The notes beneath the pieces were generated by a model. The model was not told the DNA's origin. It did no database searches and was given only the letters and a program-made list of their open reading frames with translations. A stretch of DNA of 64,000 bases. Origin: Staphylococcus epidermidis. GTDB lineage: Bacteria; Bacillota; Bacilli; Staphylococcales; Staphylococcaceae. Each line of letters starts with the position of its first letter. Within the stretch, counting starts at the first letter, position 1. A program made the translations under genes and the position numbers. The DNA lies in contig NZ_AP019721.1 in assembly GCF_006742205.1 (NCBI RefSeq), positions 1,550,001-1,614,000 of the forward strand, read 5' to 3'. This document shows, piece after piece, positions 9,417 to 17,982 of this stretch.

Positions 9417-10211
9417 TTAAATTTGGAAAGGATGGTCCTCATTTATTAACAGTCTTTTTATTTGAGTCGTTTTACCTTCTTTATCTAAATCTATGATAAC
9501 TCCTGATAATACGCCTCGCCCATCATCTGGAACAACATGCCTTTGTGGCAAACTAGTAATAAAACGTTGAATAACTTCATCTCTATTGATACCTAAAATA
9601 CCATCGTAATAACCTGTCATCCCGACATCTGTGATATATCCTGTGCCATGAGGTAATATACGATCATCAGAAGTTTGAATATGTGTGTGAGTACCAACAA
9701 CAGCGCTCACTCTACCATCTAAATACCAACCCATAGCATTTTTTTCAGATGTAGTTTCAGCATGAAAATCTACAAATATATATGGTGTAGATTTTTGAGC
9801 TTCTTCGATTAGCTGGTCAGCCTTTTTAAATGGATCATCAATGTCTTGCATAAATGAACGGCCTTGTAAATTAATAATAGCCAATTTAATATCGTTAATT
9901 TTTATTATTCTCATACCTGTTCCTGGAGCTTCATCAGGAAAATTTGCAGGTCTCACCATTCGATGAGCATCATCAATAAAATCGTAAATTTCTCTTTGAC
10001 CATATGTATGATTACCCATAGTCATGAAATCCACGCCTTCTCTCAAAAGTTGTTTGTAAATTTTTTCTGTTAATCCTTTACCGTGTGCGGCATTTTCAGC
10101 GTTTACTATAGAAACTGTTGGGTGATAAGTTTGTTTAATTTTAGGTAAATAAGTAGTAATCATTTTCCTGCCCACTTTACCAACGATGTCGCCTATAAAC
10201 AATATTCTCAT
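9417..10211 (-). CDS. ymdB: metallophosphoesterase YmdB (2',3'-cyclic nucleotide phosphodiesterase)
   Basis: A 264-residue calcineurin-like phosphoesterase of the YmdB family. Bacillus YmdB hydrolyses 2',3'-cyclic nucleotides and affects biofilm and motility programmes, probably through RNA metabolism. All expected metal ligands are present at family positions: Asp8, Glu39, Asn40, Asn67, His68, His150, His175 and His177. In Bacillus the gene directly follows rny (ymdA); here the same neighbourhood holds but a plus-strand 71-aa gene has its own unit in between, so ymdB needs a separate promoter. Confidence 0.93.
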   Translation of the reverse strand: MRILFIGDIVGKVGRKMITTYLPKIKQTYHPTVSIVNAENAAHGKGLTEKIYKQLLREGVDFMTMGNHTYGQREIYDFIDDAHRMVRPANFPDEAPGTGMRIIKINDIKLAIINLQGRSFMQDIDDPFKKADQLIEEAQKSTPYIFVDFHAETTSEKNAMGWYLDGRVSAVVGTHTHIQTSDDRILPHGTGYITDVGMTGYYDGILGINRDEVIQRFITSLPQRHVVPDDGRGVLSGVIIDLDKEGKTTQIKRLLINEDHPFQI

Positions 10212-10282
10212 TCTCTGTTCATCCTCTCATAAATTAAGTTTAATGGATACTGTACTATAATAAAAGTCTCATTAACAAATTA

Positions 10283-10297
10283 ATTATTCTGAAAATT
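10283..10297. promoter_or_regulatory. CodY-box-like sequence
   Basis: ATTATTCTGAAAATT matches the 15-base CodY consensus AATTTTCWGAAAATT at 13 positions. It lies between the divergent ymdB and the 71-aa gene. In so AT-rich a genome a two-mismatch match can arise by chance. Confidence 0.35.
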
Positions 10298-10374
10298 AAA
10301 AGACTTTACTTTTTTGTATTTAAGTATTGTGTTAATATGAAACTAATAAAAATATAGGAGTTGTTTATTCATTC

Positions 10375-10590
10375 ATGTCTATTAATATTGATCCTGAAAA
10401 ATTTGCTGAATTAGTTGTAACTTCAAATCCAGCCAAATCTGATGACGCTGAAGATATCGCTAAAGAAAGTTTAATTTTATACATTAATGCTTATCGTTTA
10501 GCAGAGAAATATGCAAATATCGCTACAAATTGCTATGATACAGCTGAAATTTTAAAAGAAATAAATGAAGTTGATTTACAATTAAAATAA
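10375..10590 (+). CDS. conserved-looking 71-aa protein of unknown function
   Basis: I do not recognise a characterised family. The protein is acidic in its first half (DDAEDIAKE), probably all helical, has one Cys (residue 51) and no membrane segment or signal peptide. It is the only convincing plus-strand gene in the first 62 kb. The ATG at 10375 is preceded by AGGAG 14 bases upstream, a rather wide spacing, and no closer in-frame start exists. A strong terminator follows within 10 bases of the stop, so it forms a one-gene transcript. Codon use is like its neighbours. Uncharacterised staphylococcal genes occur at this place as I recall it; the function is open. Confidence 0.75.
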   Translation: MSINIDPEKFAELVVTSNPAKSDDAEDIAKESLILYINAYRLAEKYANIATNCYDTAEILKEINEVDLQLK

Positions 10591-10600
10591 ATCATTATAT

Positions 10601-10627
10601 CCGAGCGTTTATACGCTCGGTTTTTTA
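10601..10627 (+). terminator. intrinsic terminator of the 71-aa gene
   Basis: CCGAGCG and CGCTCGG (10601-10607 and 10614-10620) form a perfect seven-pair, GC-rich stem with a six-base loop, followed by TTTTTT. Confidence 0.93.
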
Positions 10628-10638
10628 TATTATATTTA

Positions 10639-10674
10639 ATAAGCCACTGGCCGTAAATACGGTCAGTGGCTTAT
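10639..10674 (-). terminator. very stable hairpin terminator of rny
   Basis: A 16-pair stem (10639-10654 with 10659-10674, one G-T pair) closed by a four-base loop lies five bases after the rny stop. The minus strand then runs AT-rich (TAAATATAAT) with no long T-run. Together with the plus-strand terminator it separates converging transcripts. Confidence 0.8.
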
Positions 10675-10678
10675 GGAA

Positions 10679-12238
10679 TTATTTAGCATATTCTATTGCT
10701 CTAGTCTCTCGAACAACTGTCACTTTGATATGTCCAGGATATTGTAACTCTTCTTCAATTTGGTTCTTAATATCTCTTGCCAATCTATATGATTTTAAAT
10801 CATCAATTTCTTCAGGTGAGACGACTACACGAATCTCTCTACCAGCTTGTATAGCAAATGCTTTTTCTACCCCATCATAACTTTCAGATAACGTTTCGAG
10901 TCTCTCAAGTCTTCTAATATAATTTTCAAGTGTCTCTTTACGTGCACCTGGTCGCGCTGCTGATAATGCATCAGCTGCTGCAACTAAAATAGAAATGATA
11001 GAGGTTGGTTCAACATCACCATGATGTGAGTGAATAGCATTAATAATTATGTTATTTTCATTATATTTCTTAGCTAATTCAACACCTATTTCTACGTGAC
11101 TACCTTCAACTTCATGATCAATGGCTTTACCAACATCATGTAATAATCCAGCACGTTTAGCTAAAGTAACATCCTCTCCTAATTCTGCTGCAAGCATACC
11201 TGAAAGGTGGGCAACTTCAATTGAATGTTTAAGTACATTCTGACCATAACTAGTTCGATAATTTAATCGACCCAAAATTTTCACTAAATCAGGATGCATA
11301 TTGTGTACATTTATTTCAAAGGTAGCTTGTTCTCCAGCATCTCTAATGATATCGTCTACTTCCTTTCTAGCTTTTTCGACCATATCTTCAATACGTCCAG
11401 GATGAATACGTCCATCAGAAACCAAATTAACTAGTGCAGTTCTAGCAATTTCACGTCTAATTGGGTCAAAACCTGATAAAATAACTGCTTCTGGTGTGTC
11501 ATCAATAATTAAATCTATGCCAGTAAGTGTTTCTAATGTGCGTATATTTCTACCTTCTCTACCTATGATACGACCTTTCATTTCATCGTTAGGCAGATTT
11601 ACGACTGAAACAGTTGATTCAGTTGTATGTTCGGCTGCTAATCTTTGTACAGTTGTAGCAAGTAATTCTTTAGCTGTCTTATCAACTTTTTCTTTCGCTT
11701 CTTTTTCTTTTTCTTTAACAAGTATTGCAATATCTTGTGACAGTTCTTCTTCAACTCTTTGAAGCTGTTCTTTCACAGCTTCTTCTTGAGTGAGACCGGA
11801 GATGCGTTCTAATTCTTGTTCATGCTTCATTATTAATGTTTGAACACTACTCTCTTTTGCATCTACTTGTTGTTGTCTTTCTTCAAGTTTTGATTCTTTT
11901 TGTTCCAAAATCTCATCTTTTTTATCTAAAAGATCAGATTTCCGATCCAAATTTTCTTCTTTTTGAAGAAGTCGGGTTTCTTGTCTTTGAAGTTCACCAC
12001 GTCTTTCACGCAGTTCATTCTCAGCTTGTTCTTTTAAAATTTGGTTCTCTTCTTTTGCCTCAAGTAATTTTTCTTTTTTAATATTGTCTGCTTCTTTATT
12101 AGCATAGCTAACAATATCATCGGCAGTTTGTCTTGCTTGAACTTGTTTTTGGTGTAATAAATTTCGGGCAACAATATACCCTACAACAACGCCTAGAATA
12201 ATCCCCAGCAAAATGAGTAGGAGGCTTAATAAATTCAC
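10679..12238 (-). CDS. rny: ribonuclease Y
   Basis: Membrane-anchored endoribonuclease that starts decay and maturation of many mRNAs; known in S. aureus as CvfA, a virulence regulator. The 519 residues show an N-terminal membrane anchor (about 3-24), a long coiled coil rich in Glu, Lys and Gln (about 30-195), a KH domain with GRIIGREG at 222-229, and an HD domain with catalytic His367-Asp368 (LLHDVGKA). The start is GTG at 12238 with GGAGGTG seven bases upstream. A strong promoter (12323-12352) and a terminator at each end make this a single-gene transcript. Confidence 0.97.
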   Translation of the reverse strand: MNLLSLLLILLGIILGVVVGYIVARNLLHQKQVQARQTADDIVSYANKEADNIKKEKLLEAKEENQILKEQAENELRERRGELQRQETRLLQKEENLDRKSDLLDKKDEILEQKESKLEERQQQVDAKESSVQTLIMKHEQELERISGLTQEEAVKEQLQRVEEELSQDIAILVKEKEKEAKEKVDKTAKELLATTVQRLAAEHTTESTVSVVNLPNDEMKGRIIGREGRNIRTLETLTGIDLIIDDTPEAVILSGFDPIRREIARTALVNLVSDGRIHPGRIEDMVEKARKEVDDIIRDAGEQATFEINVHNMHPDLVKILGRLNYRTSYGQNVLKHSIEVAHLSGMLAAELGEDVTLAKRAGLLHDVGKAIDHEVEGSHVEIGVELAKKYNENNIIINAIHSHHGDVEPTSIISILVAAADALSAARPGARKETLENYIRRLERLETLSESYDGVEKAFAIQAGREIRVVVSPEEIDDLKSYRLARDIKNQIEEELQYPGHIKVTVVRETRAIEYAK

Positions 12239-12322
12239 ATAAACACCTCCTTTATCTAGGGTTTGCTTTGTATATCAAAATCAATATGATTATATGAAAT
12301 TATATAAGAATCATACATACTA

Positions 12323-12352
12323 ATTGTACGTTTATCGACAGATATGTGTCAA
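12323..12352 (-). promoter_or_regulatory. rny promoter
   Basis: A perfect TTGACA (12352-12347) and TACAAT (12328-12323) are 18 bases apart on the minus strand, predicting a leader of about 75 bases before the GTG start of rny. Confidence 0.8.
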
Positions 12353-12414
12353 GATATGAAATTGCACTACACTCATTTTAAATTGCTTTTTTTAAAGAAC
12401 AAATCAAAAACTAC

Positions 12415-12446
12415 AAAAAAGGATGGCTAAATAAGCCATCCTTTTA
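12415..12446 (-). terminator. intrinsic terminator of recA
   Basis: GGATGGCT (12421-12428) and AGCCATCC (12434-12441) form a perfect stem with a five-base loop; the minus strand continues with TTTTTT. It lies 22 bases after the recA stop. Confidence 0.93.
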
Positions 12447-12463
12447 ATTAGTCAACTAAAAAA

Positions 12464-13513
12464 CTATTCATCAAATAAAGTTTTTGGTGAATCGTCTTCA
12501 TTCTCATTTTCATCCACATCACCATCGAAAATACCTAACTTTTCACGTAACTTACGGTCAATTTCTTCTTTGATTTGTGGATTTTCCTTAAGATAATTTT
12601 TGACGTTTTCTTTACCTTGGCCCATTCTATCTCCATTATAAGAATACCAAGCACCTGATTTATCAACGATATCATTCTCTACACCTAAATCAATGAGCTC
12701 TCCTTCCTTAGAGATACCTTGACCATACATAATATCTACTTCTGCAACTCTAAATGGAGGTGCAACTTTATTTTTTACAACTTTTATTTTGGTTCTGTTA
12801 CCTACAATATCTTGACCTTGTTTTAACTGCTCTGCTCTTCTTACCTCTAAACGTACAGAACTATAGAATTTTAGGGCTCTACCACCGGGCGTTGTTTCAG
12901 GATTCCCGAACATCACACCGACCTTTTCACGAATTTGGTTAATAAATATAGCTGTAGTATTAGATTTAGAAATAGCCCCTGATAACTTTCTTAATGCTTG
13001 AGACATTAATCTTGCTTGTAAACCAACATGAGTATCTCCCATTTCACCTTCAATTTCAGCTTTAGGTGTTAATGCTGCTACTGAATCGACAACAACAATG
13101 TCCACAGCACCACTACGAACAAAAGCTTCGGCGATTTCAAGACCTTGTTCACCATGATCAGGTTGAGATAAATATAAATTATCAATATCTACACCTAATG
13201 CTTGTGCATATACTGGATCGAGAGCATGTTCGGCATCGATAAATGCTGCTACACCACCGTTTTTTTGTACTTCAGCGATAGCATGTAAAGCTACTGTCGT
13301 CTTACCTGAACTTTCAGGTCCATATATTTCGATAATTCTTCCTTTAGGATAACCTCCAACCCCTAATGCATTATCAACTGTGACAGAACCACTTGAAGTG
13401 CTTGATACTCTGCGACCTTTATTATCGCCTAACTTCATAACGGCACCTTTACCAAAAGATTTTTCCATGTTTTTAATTACTGTATCTAAAGCTTTTTGAC
13501 GTTCATTATCCAA
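12464..13513 (-). CDS. recA: recombinase RecA
   Basis: RecA forms ATP-dependent filaments on single-stranded DNA, performs strand exchange and triggers LexA self-cleavage in the SOS response. The 349 residues include Walker A GPESSGKT at 65-72, the region containing VDSVAALTP, the L2 loop segment [15 protein letters not shown], and an acidic C-terminal tail. The start is TTG at 13513, eight bases after AGGAGG; the encoded [10 protein letters not shown] start equals the staphylococcal family start. A LexA box and promoter precede it and a terminator follows, so it is transcribed alone. Confidence 0.98.
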   Translation of the reverse strand: MDNERQKALDTVIKNMEKSFGKGAVMKLGDNKGRRVSSTSSGSVTVDNALGVGGYPKGRIIEIYGPESSGKTTVALHAIAEVQKNGGVAAFIDAEHALDPVYAQALGVDIDNLYLSQPDHGEQGLEIAEAFVRSGAVDIVVVDSVAALTPKAEIEGEMGDTHVGLQARLMSQALRKLSGAISKSNTTAIFINQIREKVGVMFGNPETTPGGRALKFYSSVRLEVRRAEQLKQGQDIVGNRTKIKVVKNKVAPPFRVAEVDIMYGQGISKEGELIDLGVENDIVDKSGAWYSYNGDRMGQGKENVKNYLKENPQIKEEIDRKLREKLGIFDGDVDENENEDDSPKTLFDE

Positions 13514-13561
13514 AACGAGACCTCCTACTACAGAAAGTTATCTGTATAATATCTTATACTT

Positions 13562-13590
13562 ACTATACAAGCATTTTAAGCAAAATACAA
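13562..13590 (-). promoter_or_regulatory. recA promoter
   Basis: TTGTAT (13590-13585) and TATAGT (13567-13562) are separated by 17 bases on the minus strand. The LexA box ends eight bases upstream of the -35 element. Confidence 0.75.
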
Positions 13591-13598
13591 GTCTTTTG

Positions 13599-13612
13599 CG
13601 AATATTTGTTCG
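13599..13612 (-). promoter_or_regulatory. LexA (SOS) box of recA
   Basis: The minus strand reads CGAACAAATATTCG, matching the Gram-positive SOS box CGAAC-N4-GTTCG with one mismatch. Its place next to the recA promoter supports LexA repression. A second, half-matching site (CGAACAAACG) starts at 13642. Confidence 0.9.
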
Positions 13613-13683
13613 CATTTATTGTGTGATAGCTGATACAAAAACGAACAAACGTACTTATATTTTTTGCAAAAATTTAAAATATA

Positions 13684-14829
13684 CTATTTATTAAACCAAT
13701 TTAATAATCTAATCATTGCATAATTTTGACTTCTGCTTCTCAATAAATTACGACTTTGAGACATCTTAAATGTTTCGATATCGAAATTATTTCCATCATA
13801 AATTCCTAAATATACAATGTTATCTTTATTTAAAAGTACAATACCCAAATCTGTTTGGTACAAATCCCTGACATATTGTGCTGCATTGAATAACACGGCA
13901 TTAAACTCAGAAGTCACATCAATAAATTGATTAGAATGTGGTAGCATACCTTTAACTAGATTTTTACTGTCAGCATTTTTTAATCGAGTAAACAAAGCTC
14001 CATTAGTTACACCGTCATAAATAGCAAAATTCTGTTTTGCACTATTTATAACCGATTCTTCAATATTAACTTCGTCTGAGCCAAAATAATAAGTACCAAC
14101 CCTATTTAAAATTTCATCTCGAATAGGCTTAATAAGCAGTTGACATCGTTCCTTACTTTCAGCATTGGCTGTTAATCTAAAATATACTTCATGCGTACCT
14201 GCAAGAGGTGCGATTGTCGGATTAGTTTGATCATCTATTAGATCAATTAATAGTGTTTCTAATTTCGACTCTCCTATACCAGCAAATCTAAGTAATTCAG
14301 AAAAAATAACTTCATCTTTATCCATAAGATAAGGTAATAATTCATTCTTCGCCATAGGTTGCATCTCTTTCGGTGGACCTGGTAGTAGAATTATTTTTTG
14401 TTTACCTAATTCTACAAGCATACCAGGAGCCATACCATTTTTATTTGGTAAAACTATGGCATCTTCAATTACTAATGCTTGTTGCTTATTATTAGAGGTC
14501 ATATCTTGACCTTGTTCTTTAAAATAGTTTTTGATAAAGTTTAACGATGCTTCATCCGTCACTAGATTTTTTCCTAATACTTTAGCTACAGTATGTTTAG
14601 TTAAATCATCTTTTGTTGGTCCTAAGCCACCTGTTAAAACAATGGTATCAAATCTAGATAGACATTGCTTTATTACATATTCTAACCTTTGAGGGTTATC
14701 ACCAATAACTGTGTGTTCTACTACACTTTTACCAATACTATTAAAAAGTTTTGAAAGATATTGCCCATTTGTATTAGCTATTTGACCTAGTAATAATTCA
14801 GAGCCAACAGCTACAATTGAAATATTCAT
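13684..14829 (-). CDS. cinA: CinA family protein (C-terminal deamidase motif degenerate)
   Basis: CinA proteins combine an N-terminal molybdopterin-binding-like domain that hydrolyses ADP-ribose with a C-terminal NMN deamidase domain in NAD recycling. The N-terminal part is intact, with VGSELLLGQ at 8-16 and TGGLGPTKDD at 66-75. The C-terminal part is present in length, but the family AESCTGG segment reads IYDGVTNG at 270-277, so the catalytic Ser is Gly, and later glycine-rich motifs are lost. I chose ATG at 14829 (GGGAG ten bases upstream); a TTG one codon earlier is also possible. In many bacteria cinA is co-transcribed with recA; here recA has its own promoter 170 bases downstream. Confidence 0.92.
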   Translation of the reverse strand: MNISIVAVGSELLLGQIANTNGQYLSKLFNSIGKSVVEHTVIGDNPQRLEYVIKQCLSRFDTIVLTGGLGPTKDDLTKHTVAKVLGKNLVTDEASLNFIKNYFKEQGQDMTSNNKQQALVIEDAIVLPNKNGMAPGMLVELGKQKIILLPGPPKEMQPMAKNELLPYLMDKDEVIFSELLRFAGIGESKLETLLIDLIDDQTNPTIAPLAGTHEVYFRLTANAESKERCQLLIKPIRDEILNRVGTYYFGSDEVNIEESVINSAKQNFAIYDGVTNGALFTRLKNADSKNLVKGMLPHSNQFIDVTSEFNAVLFNAAQYVRDLYQTDLGIVLLNKDNIVYLGIYDGNNFDIETFKMSQSRNLLRSRSQNYAMIRLLNWFNK

Positions 14830-15276
14830 CAATGATATACTCCCTGATATTTATATTGTCTTTTCAATAAGTCCATTATATATATTTTTGTAATATAAAT
14901 CTAAAATATGAATCTTTATAAAAACAGTTTAATTATTTATCACAGAACTGTCATCTAATATAACTTAAACATAGCATCACATTATTTTTATAACATACTG
15001 ACATTACATTTATATAAAAGATTTACAGATGTATATCGATATTACACCTGAAAATTGAAAATATTAAATCAATTATAGTAATTGTTTTATCTTCTTTGTC
15101 ACACTAAAGCAACCGAAAAATAAAAGGTTTGCACCCCATATAGAATAGGGAACAAACCTTTGACAAAGATAACTTAATCAAAATGTATATATTTTAGAGA
15201 GTATGATTATATAACAAATTGATATGGTAATTTATATATGAAATAAATATACAAGCTCAATTTTTTAATTACACAT
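14830..15276. other. intergenic stretch between pgsA and cinA
   Basis: This 447-base AT-rich gap holds the terminator of the pgsA unit at 15123-15161 and, nearer cinA, a TATAAT followed by GGA about 45-50 bases before the cinA start without a convincing -35. I see no gene or structured RNA in it. Confidence 0.6.
15123..15161 (-). terminator. intrinsic terminator of the spoIIIE-pgsA unit
   Basis: AAAGGTTTG (15123-15131) pairs with CAAACCTTT (15153-15161), with further pairing of CCCC and GGG inside; the minus strand continues TATTTTTC. It is about 115 bases after the pgsA stop. Confidence 0.88.
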
Positions 15277-15858
15277 TTATTTAGAATGTTTAAATACATC
15301 TCTTCCTTTATAAAAATATTCAATACCTGAAAGAATAGTAAAGAATACTCCAATGTATAATAACCACACTCCAATTGGGAAATGTAGATAGTGTAAGAAA
15401 GGATCGCCCAATAAAATCCATATAATTGCAACCATTGTCACTGCTGTTTTTATTTTCCCTAGTTGTCCTGCAGCACTTACAAACCCCTGTTCAATTTGTA
15501 GTAATCGTAATCCTGTGACGGCAAATTCTCGAGCAATAATTATGATAGCAACGACAGAATTAGTAAAACCAAGTTGTACCATAACAATTAATGCACTCGC
15601 GACCAATAATTTGTCTGCAAGTGGATCTAAGAATTTCCCCATATTAGTAACTAATTGCCATTTACGGGCAAGATAACCATCAGCAAAATCACTTAATGAT
15701 GCAACCACAAATATGATAGCACTAATTAATATTTCAATTCTAATATGATTTCCACCTAAAATTGAAATTTGTCCAAAACCAAAATCAACTAAAGCAAATA
15801 AAATAAAAAATGGTATTAAAATAACTCTAAATACCGTTATTTGATTCGGTATATTCAT
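15277..15858 (-). CDS. pgsA: CDP-diacylglycerol-glycerol-3-phosphate 3-phosphatidyltransferase
   Basis: PgsA makes phosphatidylglycerol phosphate, the committed step to phosphatidylglycerol and cardiolipin, in the membrane. The 193 residues contain the CDP-alcohol phosphotransferase motif: [10 protein letters not shown], then a Gly and two Asp in [11 protein letters not shown] (about residues 58-86), and several membrane helices. It is the last gene of an eight-gene unit, 28 bases after ymfM. In S. aureus pgsA changes are linked to daptomycin tolerance (general knowledge). The gene order ymfM-pgsA-cinA-recA is shared with Bacillus. Confidence 0.96.
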   Translation of the reverse strand: MNIPNQITVFRVILIPFFILFALVDFGFGQISILGGNHIRIEILISAIIFVVASLSDFADGYLARKWQLVTNMGKFLDPLADKLLVASALIVMVQLGFTNSVVAIIIIAREFAVTGLRLLQIEQGFVSAAGQLGKIKTAVTMVAIIWILLGDPFLHYLHFPIGVWLLYIGVFFTILSGIEYFYKGRDVFKHSK

Positions 15859-15886
15859 ATTAAATCCTCATTTCTAAAACATATAT

Positions 15887-16279
15887 TTATATAATTAATA
15901 CTGCGAGTATCCAAACGATTAAAGATATTAAAATAATGAAACCCATCCACATCAACAATTGAAACGCTTCCTTAGATTGACGTCGGTAAGGGGGTTCATA
16001 CCCATTAGAAAATGTTTGTATCACATCATCAATTTGATATTGTGTTTCAGGAATCTCATCTTGATGTGCTTCAATAAGTTGATTTGGTTCGATATTTACA
16101 ACTTTAGCGTATTTTCTAATAAAACCTTCAGTATAATCACTCTTGGCTAGTTCATTAAAATCATTATTTTCTATATGTATTAACGTTTGACGCTTTAACT
16201 GAGTTCTTTGTTCTAATTCACTTAGTGTCATACCCAATCTTTCACGTCTACTTTTCAACACTTCACCAATCGTTTTCAC
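15887..16279 (-). CDS. ymfM: RodZ-like helix-turn-helix membrane protein (YmfM)
   Basis: A 130-residue protein with an N-terminal Xre-type helix-turn-helix of the RodZ type (IGEVLKSRRERLGMTLSELE, residues about 4-23, then a second part to about 65), a short linker and one membrane segment near residues 108-129. RodZ links the cytoskeleton to cell-wall synthesis in rods; staphylococci are cocci, so the role here is uncertain. Unlike full RodZ it stops right after the membrane helix and has no outer domain. The start is GTG at 16279 with GGAGGAC upstream. It is 18 bases downstream of ymfK. Confidence 0.85.
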   Translation of the reverse strand: MKTIGEVLKSRRERLGMTLSELEQRTQLKRQTLIHIENNDFNELAKSDYTEGFIRKYAKVVNIEPNQLIEAHQDEIPETQYQIDDVIQTFSNGYEPPYRRQSKEAFQLLMWMGFIILISLIVWILAVLII

Positions 16280-16297
16280 TCAAAGTCCTCCTAGACA

Positions 16298-17125
16298 TTA
16301 TTCAAAGAAACCAAACCCTCCACCAAATGGATCTCCAAAATCTAAATTATTCTTGCTTTGAACCGTATGTTTCTTCATTTCTTCATATCGAATCTCTTGA
16401 TCTTCATTTTCTCTCAATTCAATAATATAGTCAAAATCTTCCATATTATAATTGCACGACTCTACAAATAAATCTGGATGTTCAACTACTTTTATTGAGG
16501 GTAACGTCATAACCTCTCTCACCAATTCTTGGTGCTCAGGGTTCAATTCACGTGCTGTTACCGCACCATCAATGATATATACGTGATTAGAATCATATTC
16601 ACCTTTAAATAGTGAACGCCTTACTGTTTGTTTAATTAAAGTTGAGCTTATGAATAACCATCTTTTATGTGCACAAACACTTCCAGCTACAATAGATTCA
16701 GTTTTACCAACTCTAGGCATTCCACGTATTCCGATTAATTTATGTCCTTCTTCTTTAAATAACTCAGCTAAAAAATCAACAAGTAATCCTAAATCTTCTC
16801 GTTCAAATTTAAAAGTCTTTTTATCATCAGCATCTTGTTCAATATATCTACCGTGTCGTACAGCGAGTCTATCTCGTAATTCAGGAACTCTTAACTTTGT
16901 AATTTCTATTTCATTAATTTCTTTTACAATTTGTTCGAACCTTTCGACCTTTTCTAGTTGATCTGTTTTAATTAACAATCCCCTTTTTCCCTGATCAACA
17001 CCATTAATTGTAACAATACTAATGCCGAGCATTCCAAGCAAACTTGAAATATCACCGAGTAAGCCAGCACGATTTACAGTTATCTCATATTCTAAGTACC
17101 ACTCTTTCCTTTTTGCAAAAGTCAT
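16298..17125 (-). CDS. ymfK: YmfK family protein with ACT-like and P-loop regions
   Basis: A 275-residue protein of the Firmicute YmfK family (DUF3388), with no established function. The first 75 residues look like an ACT ligand-binding domain (ITVNRAGLLGDISSLLGMLG). The second part has a Walker A-like GMPRVGKT at 135-142 and, later, YIIDGAVTARE, suggesting nucleotide binding. The C-terminus is Gly-Phe rich (GDPFGGGFGFF). I chose ATG at 17125, preceded by AGGGGTGAT; the frame opens earlier at a TTG, 24 bases upstream, without a better ribosome site. It is embedded in the EF-P modification and pgsA unit. Confidence 0.85.
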   Translation of the reverse strand: MTFAKRKEWYLEYEITVNRAGLLGDISSLLGMLGISIVTINGVDQGKRGLLIKTDQLEKVERFEQIVKEINEIEITKLRVPELRDRLAVRHGRYIEQDADDKKTFKFEREDLGLLVDFLAELFKEEGHKLIGIRGMPRVGKTESIVAGSVCAHKRWLFISSTLIKQTVRRSLFKGEYDSNHVYIIDGAVTARELNPEHQELVREVMTLPSIKVVEHPDLFVESCNYNMEDFDYIIELRENEDQEIRYEEMKKHTVQSKNNLDFGDPFGGGFGFFE

Positions 17126-17277
17126 TTCTTGATCACCCCTTGTTAACAACGAAGCACATGAAATCTTTGTTTATCATATTATAACACCAATAATAAAAAG
17201 ATACTTCTTTTATTATTACTAAAATGTTGCTCCTATAACAATTGAAACAAGAAACTTATCTTTTACTGACAAAGCAT

Positions 17278-17982
17278 TTAAATATACCATCCGCCATTCA
17301 CTTTATGTACTGTACCCGTAATACTTTTTGACATAGTACTACACAAGTATGCACAAGCATGTGCCACTTCAGAAGGATCAATCATTCTTTGCTGAGGTAA
17401 CTCTGATACTATATTCGATAACTCATCTTTCGACCATACATCGCTCATTTTCCCTTTTACCATACCTGGTGTAATAGCATTTACAGTTACTGAAGTTAAA
17501 GCTAATTCTTGACTTAATGCTTTAACAAAACCAATTTGAGCACTTTTCATCGCTGAATAGATTGTCTCTAAACTAGCTCCAGTTTCTCCCCAAATTGATG
17601 AAATAACAATGATACGTCCATTGTTACTCTGCCTTAAAATATCAATAAAGTAGCGAGTCAAACGTATAAATTGTCTTACATTTAATGCATAACTATTATC
17701 GATGTCACAATCACTCATATCTTGTAACATGCCATATAATGCTGTCCCACTGGTATAAATTAGACAATCTAGCTCGTCAATGTGTCCAAAGTAATCTTCG
17801 AGCTCTATATCTTTGGTTAAATCACATTGAATAAATGTAACTTTGCTATTTTTAAATTGATTACTTAAATCAGAATATTGAGCTGAATGATAATGTAAGA
17901 AAACTTCATAACCTTCAAATAGCAGTCGTTTTACAATGGCACGACCTATTGTTCCAGAACCACCTATGACTAGCGCTTTCAT
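17278..17982 (-). CDS. ymfI: elongation factor P 5-aminopentanone reductase (SDR family)
   Basis: A 234-residue short-chain dehydrogenase. The cofactor loop is GGSGTIG at 7-13 and the catalytic residues are Ser128/Ser129 with Tyr142-x3-Lys146. In Bacillus subtilis YmfI reduces the 5-aminopentanone group on the tip lysine of elongation factor P to 5-aminopentanol, which helps ribosomes through proline stretches. The gene overlaps yfmH by four bases, and yfmH-yfmF, also needed for this modification, are directly upstream, which supports the assignment over a generic ketoacyl-ACP reductase. efp itself is not in the window. Confidence 0.88.
   Translation of the reverse strand: MKALVIGGSGTIGRAIVKRLLFEGYEVFLHYHSAQYSDLSNQFKNSKVTFIQCDLTKDIELEDYFGHIDELDCLIYTSGTALYGMLQDMSDCDIDNSYALNVRQFIRLTRYFIDILRQSNNGRIIVISSIWGETGASLETIYSAMKSAQIGFVKALSQELALTSVTVNAITPGMVKGKMSDVWSKDELSNIVSELPQQRMIDPSEVAHACAYLCSTMSKSITGTVHKVNGGWYI

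Noticed and set aside
15207..15431. 74-residue minus-strand frame overlapping the end of pgsA
   Set aside because: Different phase from pgsA with no family match or ribosome site; pgsA explains the region.
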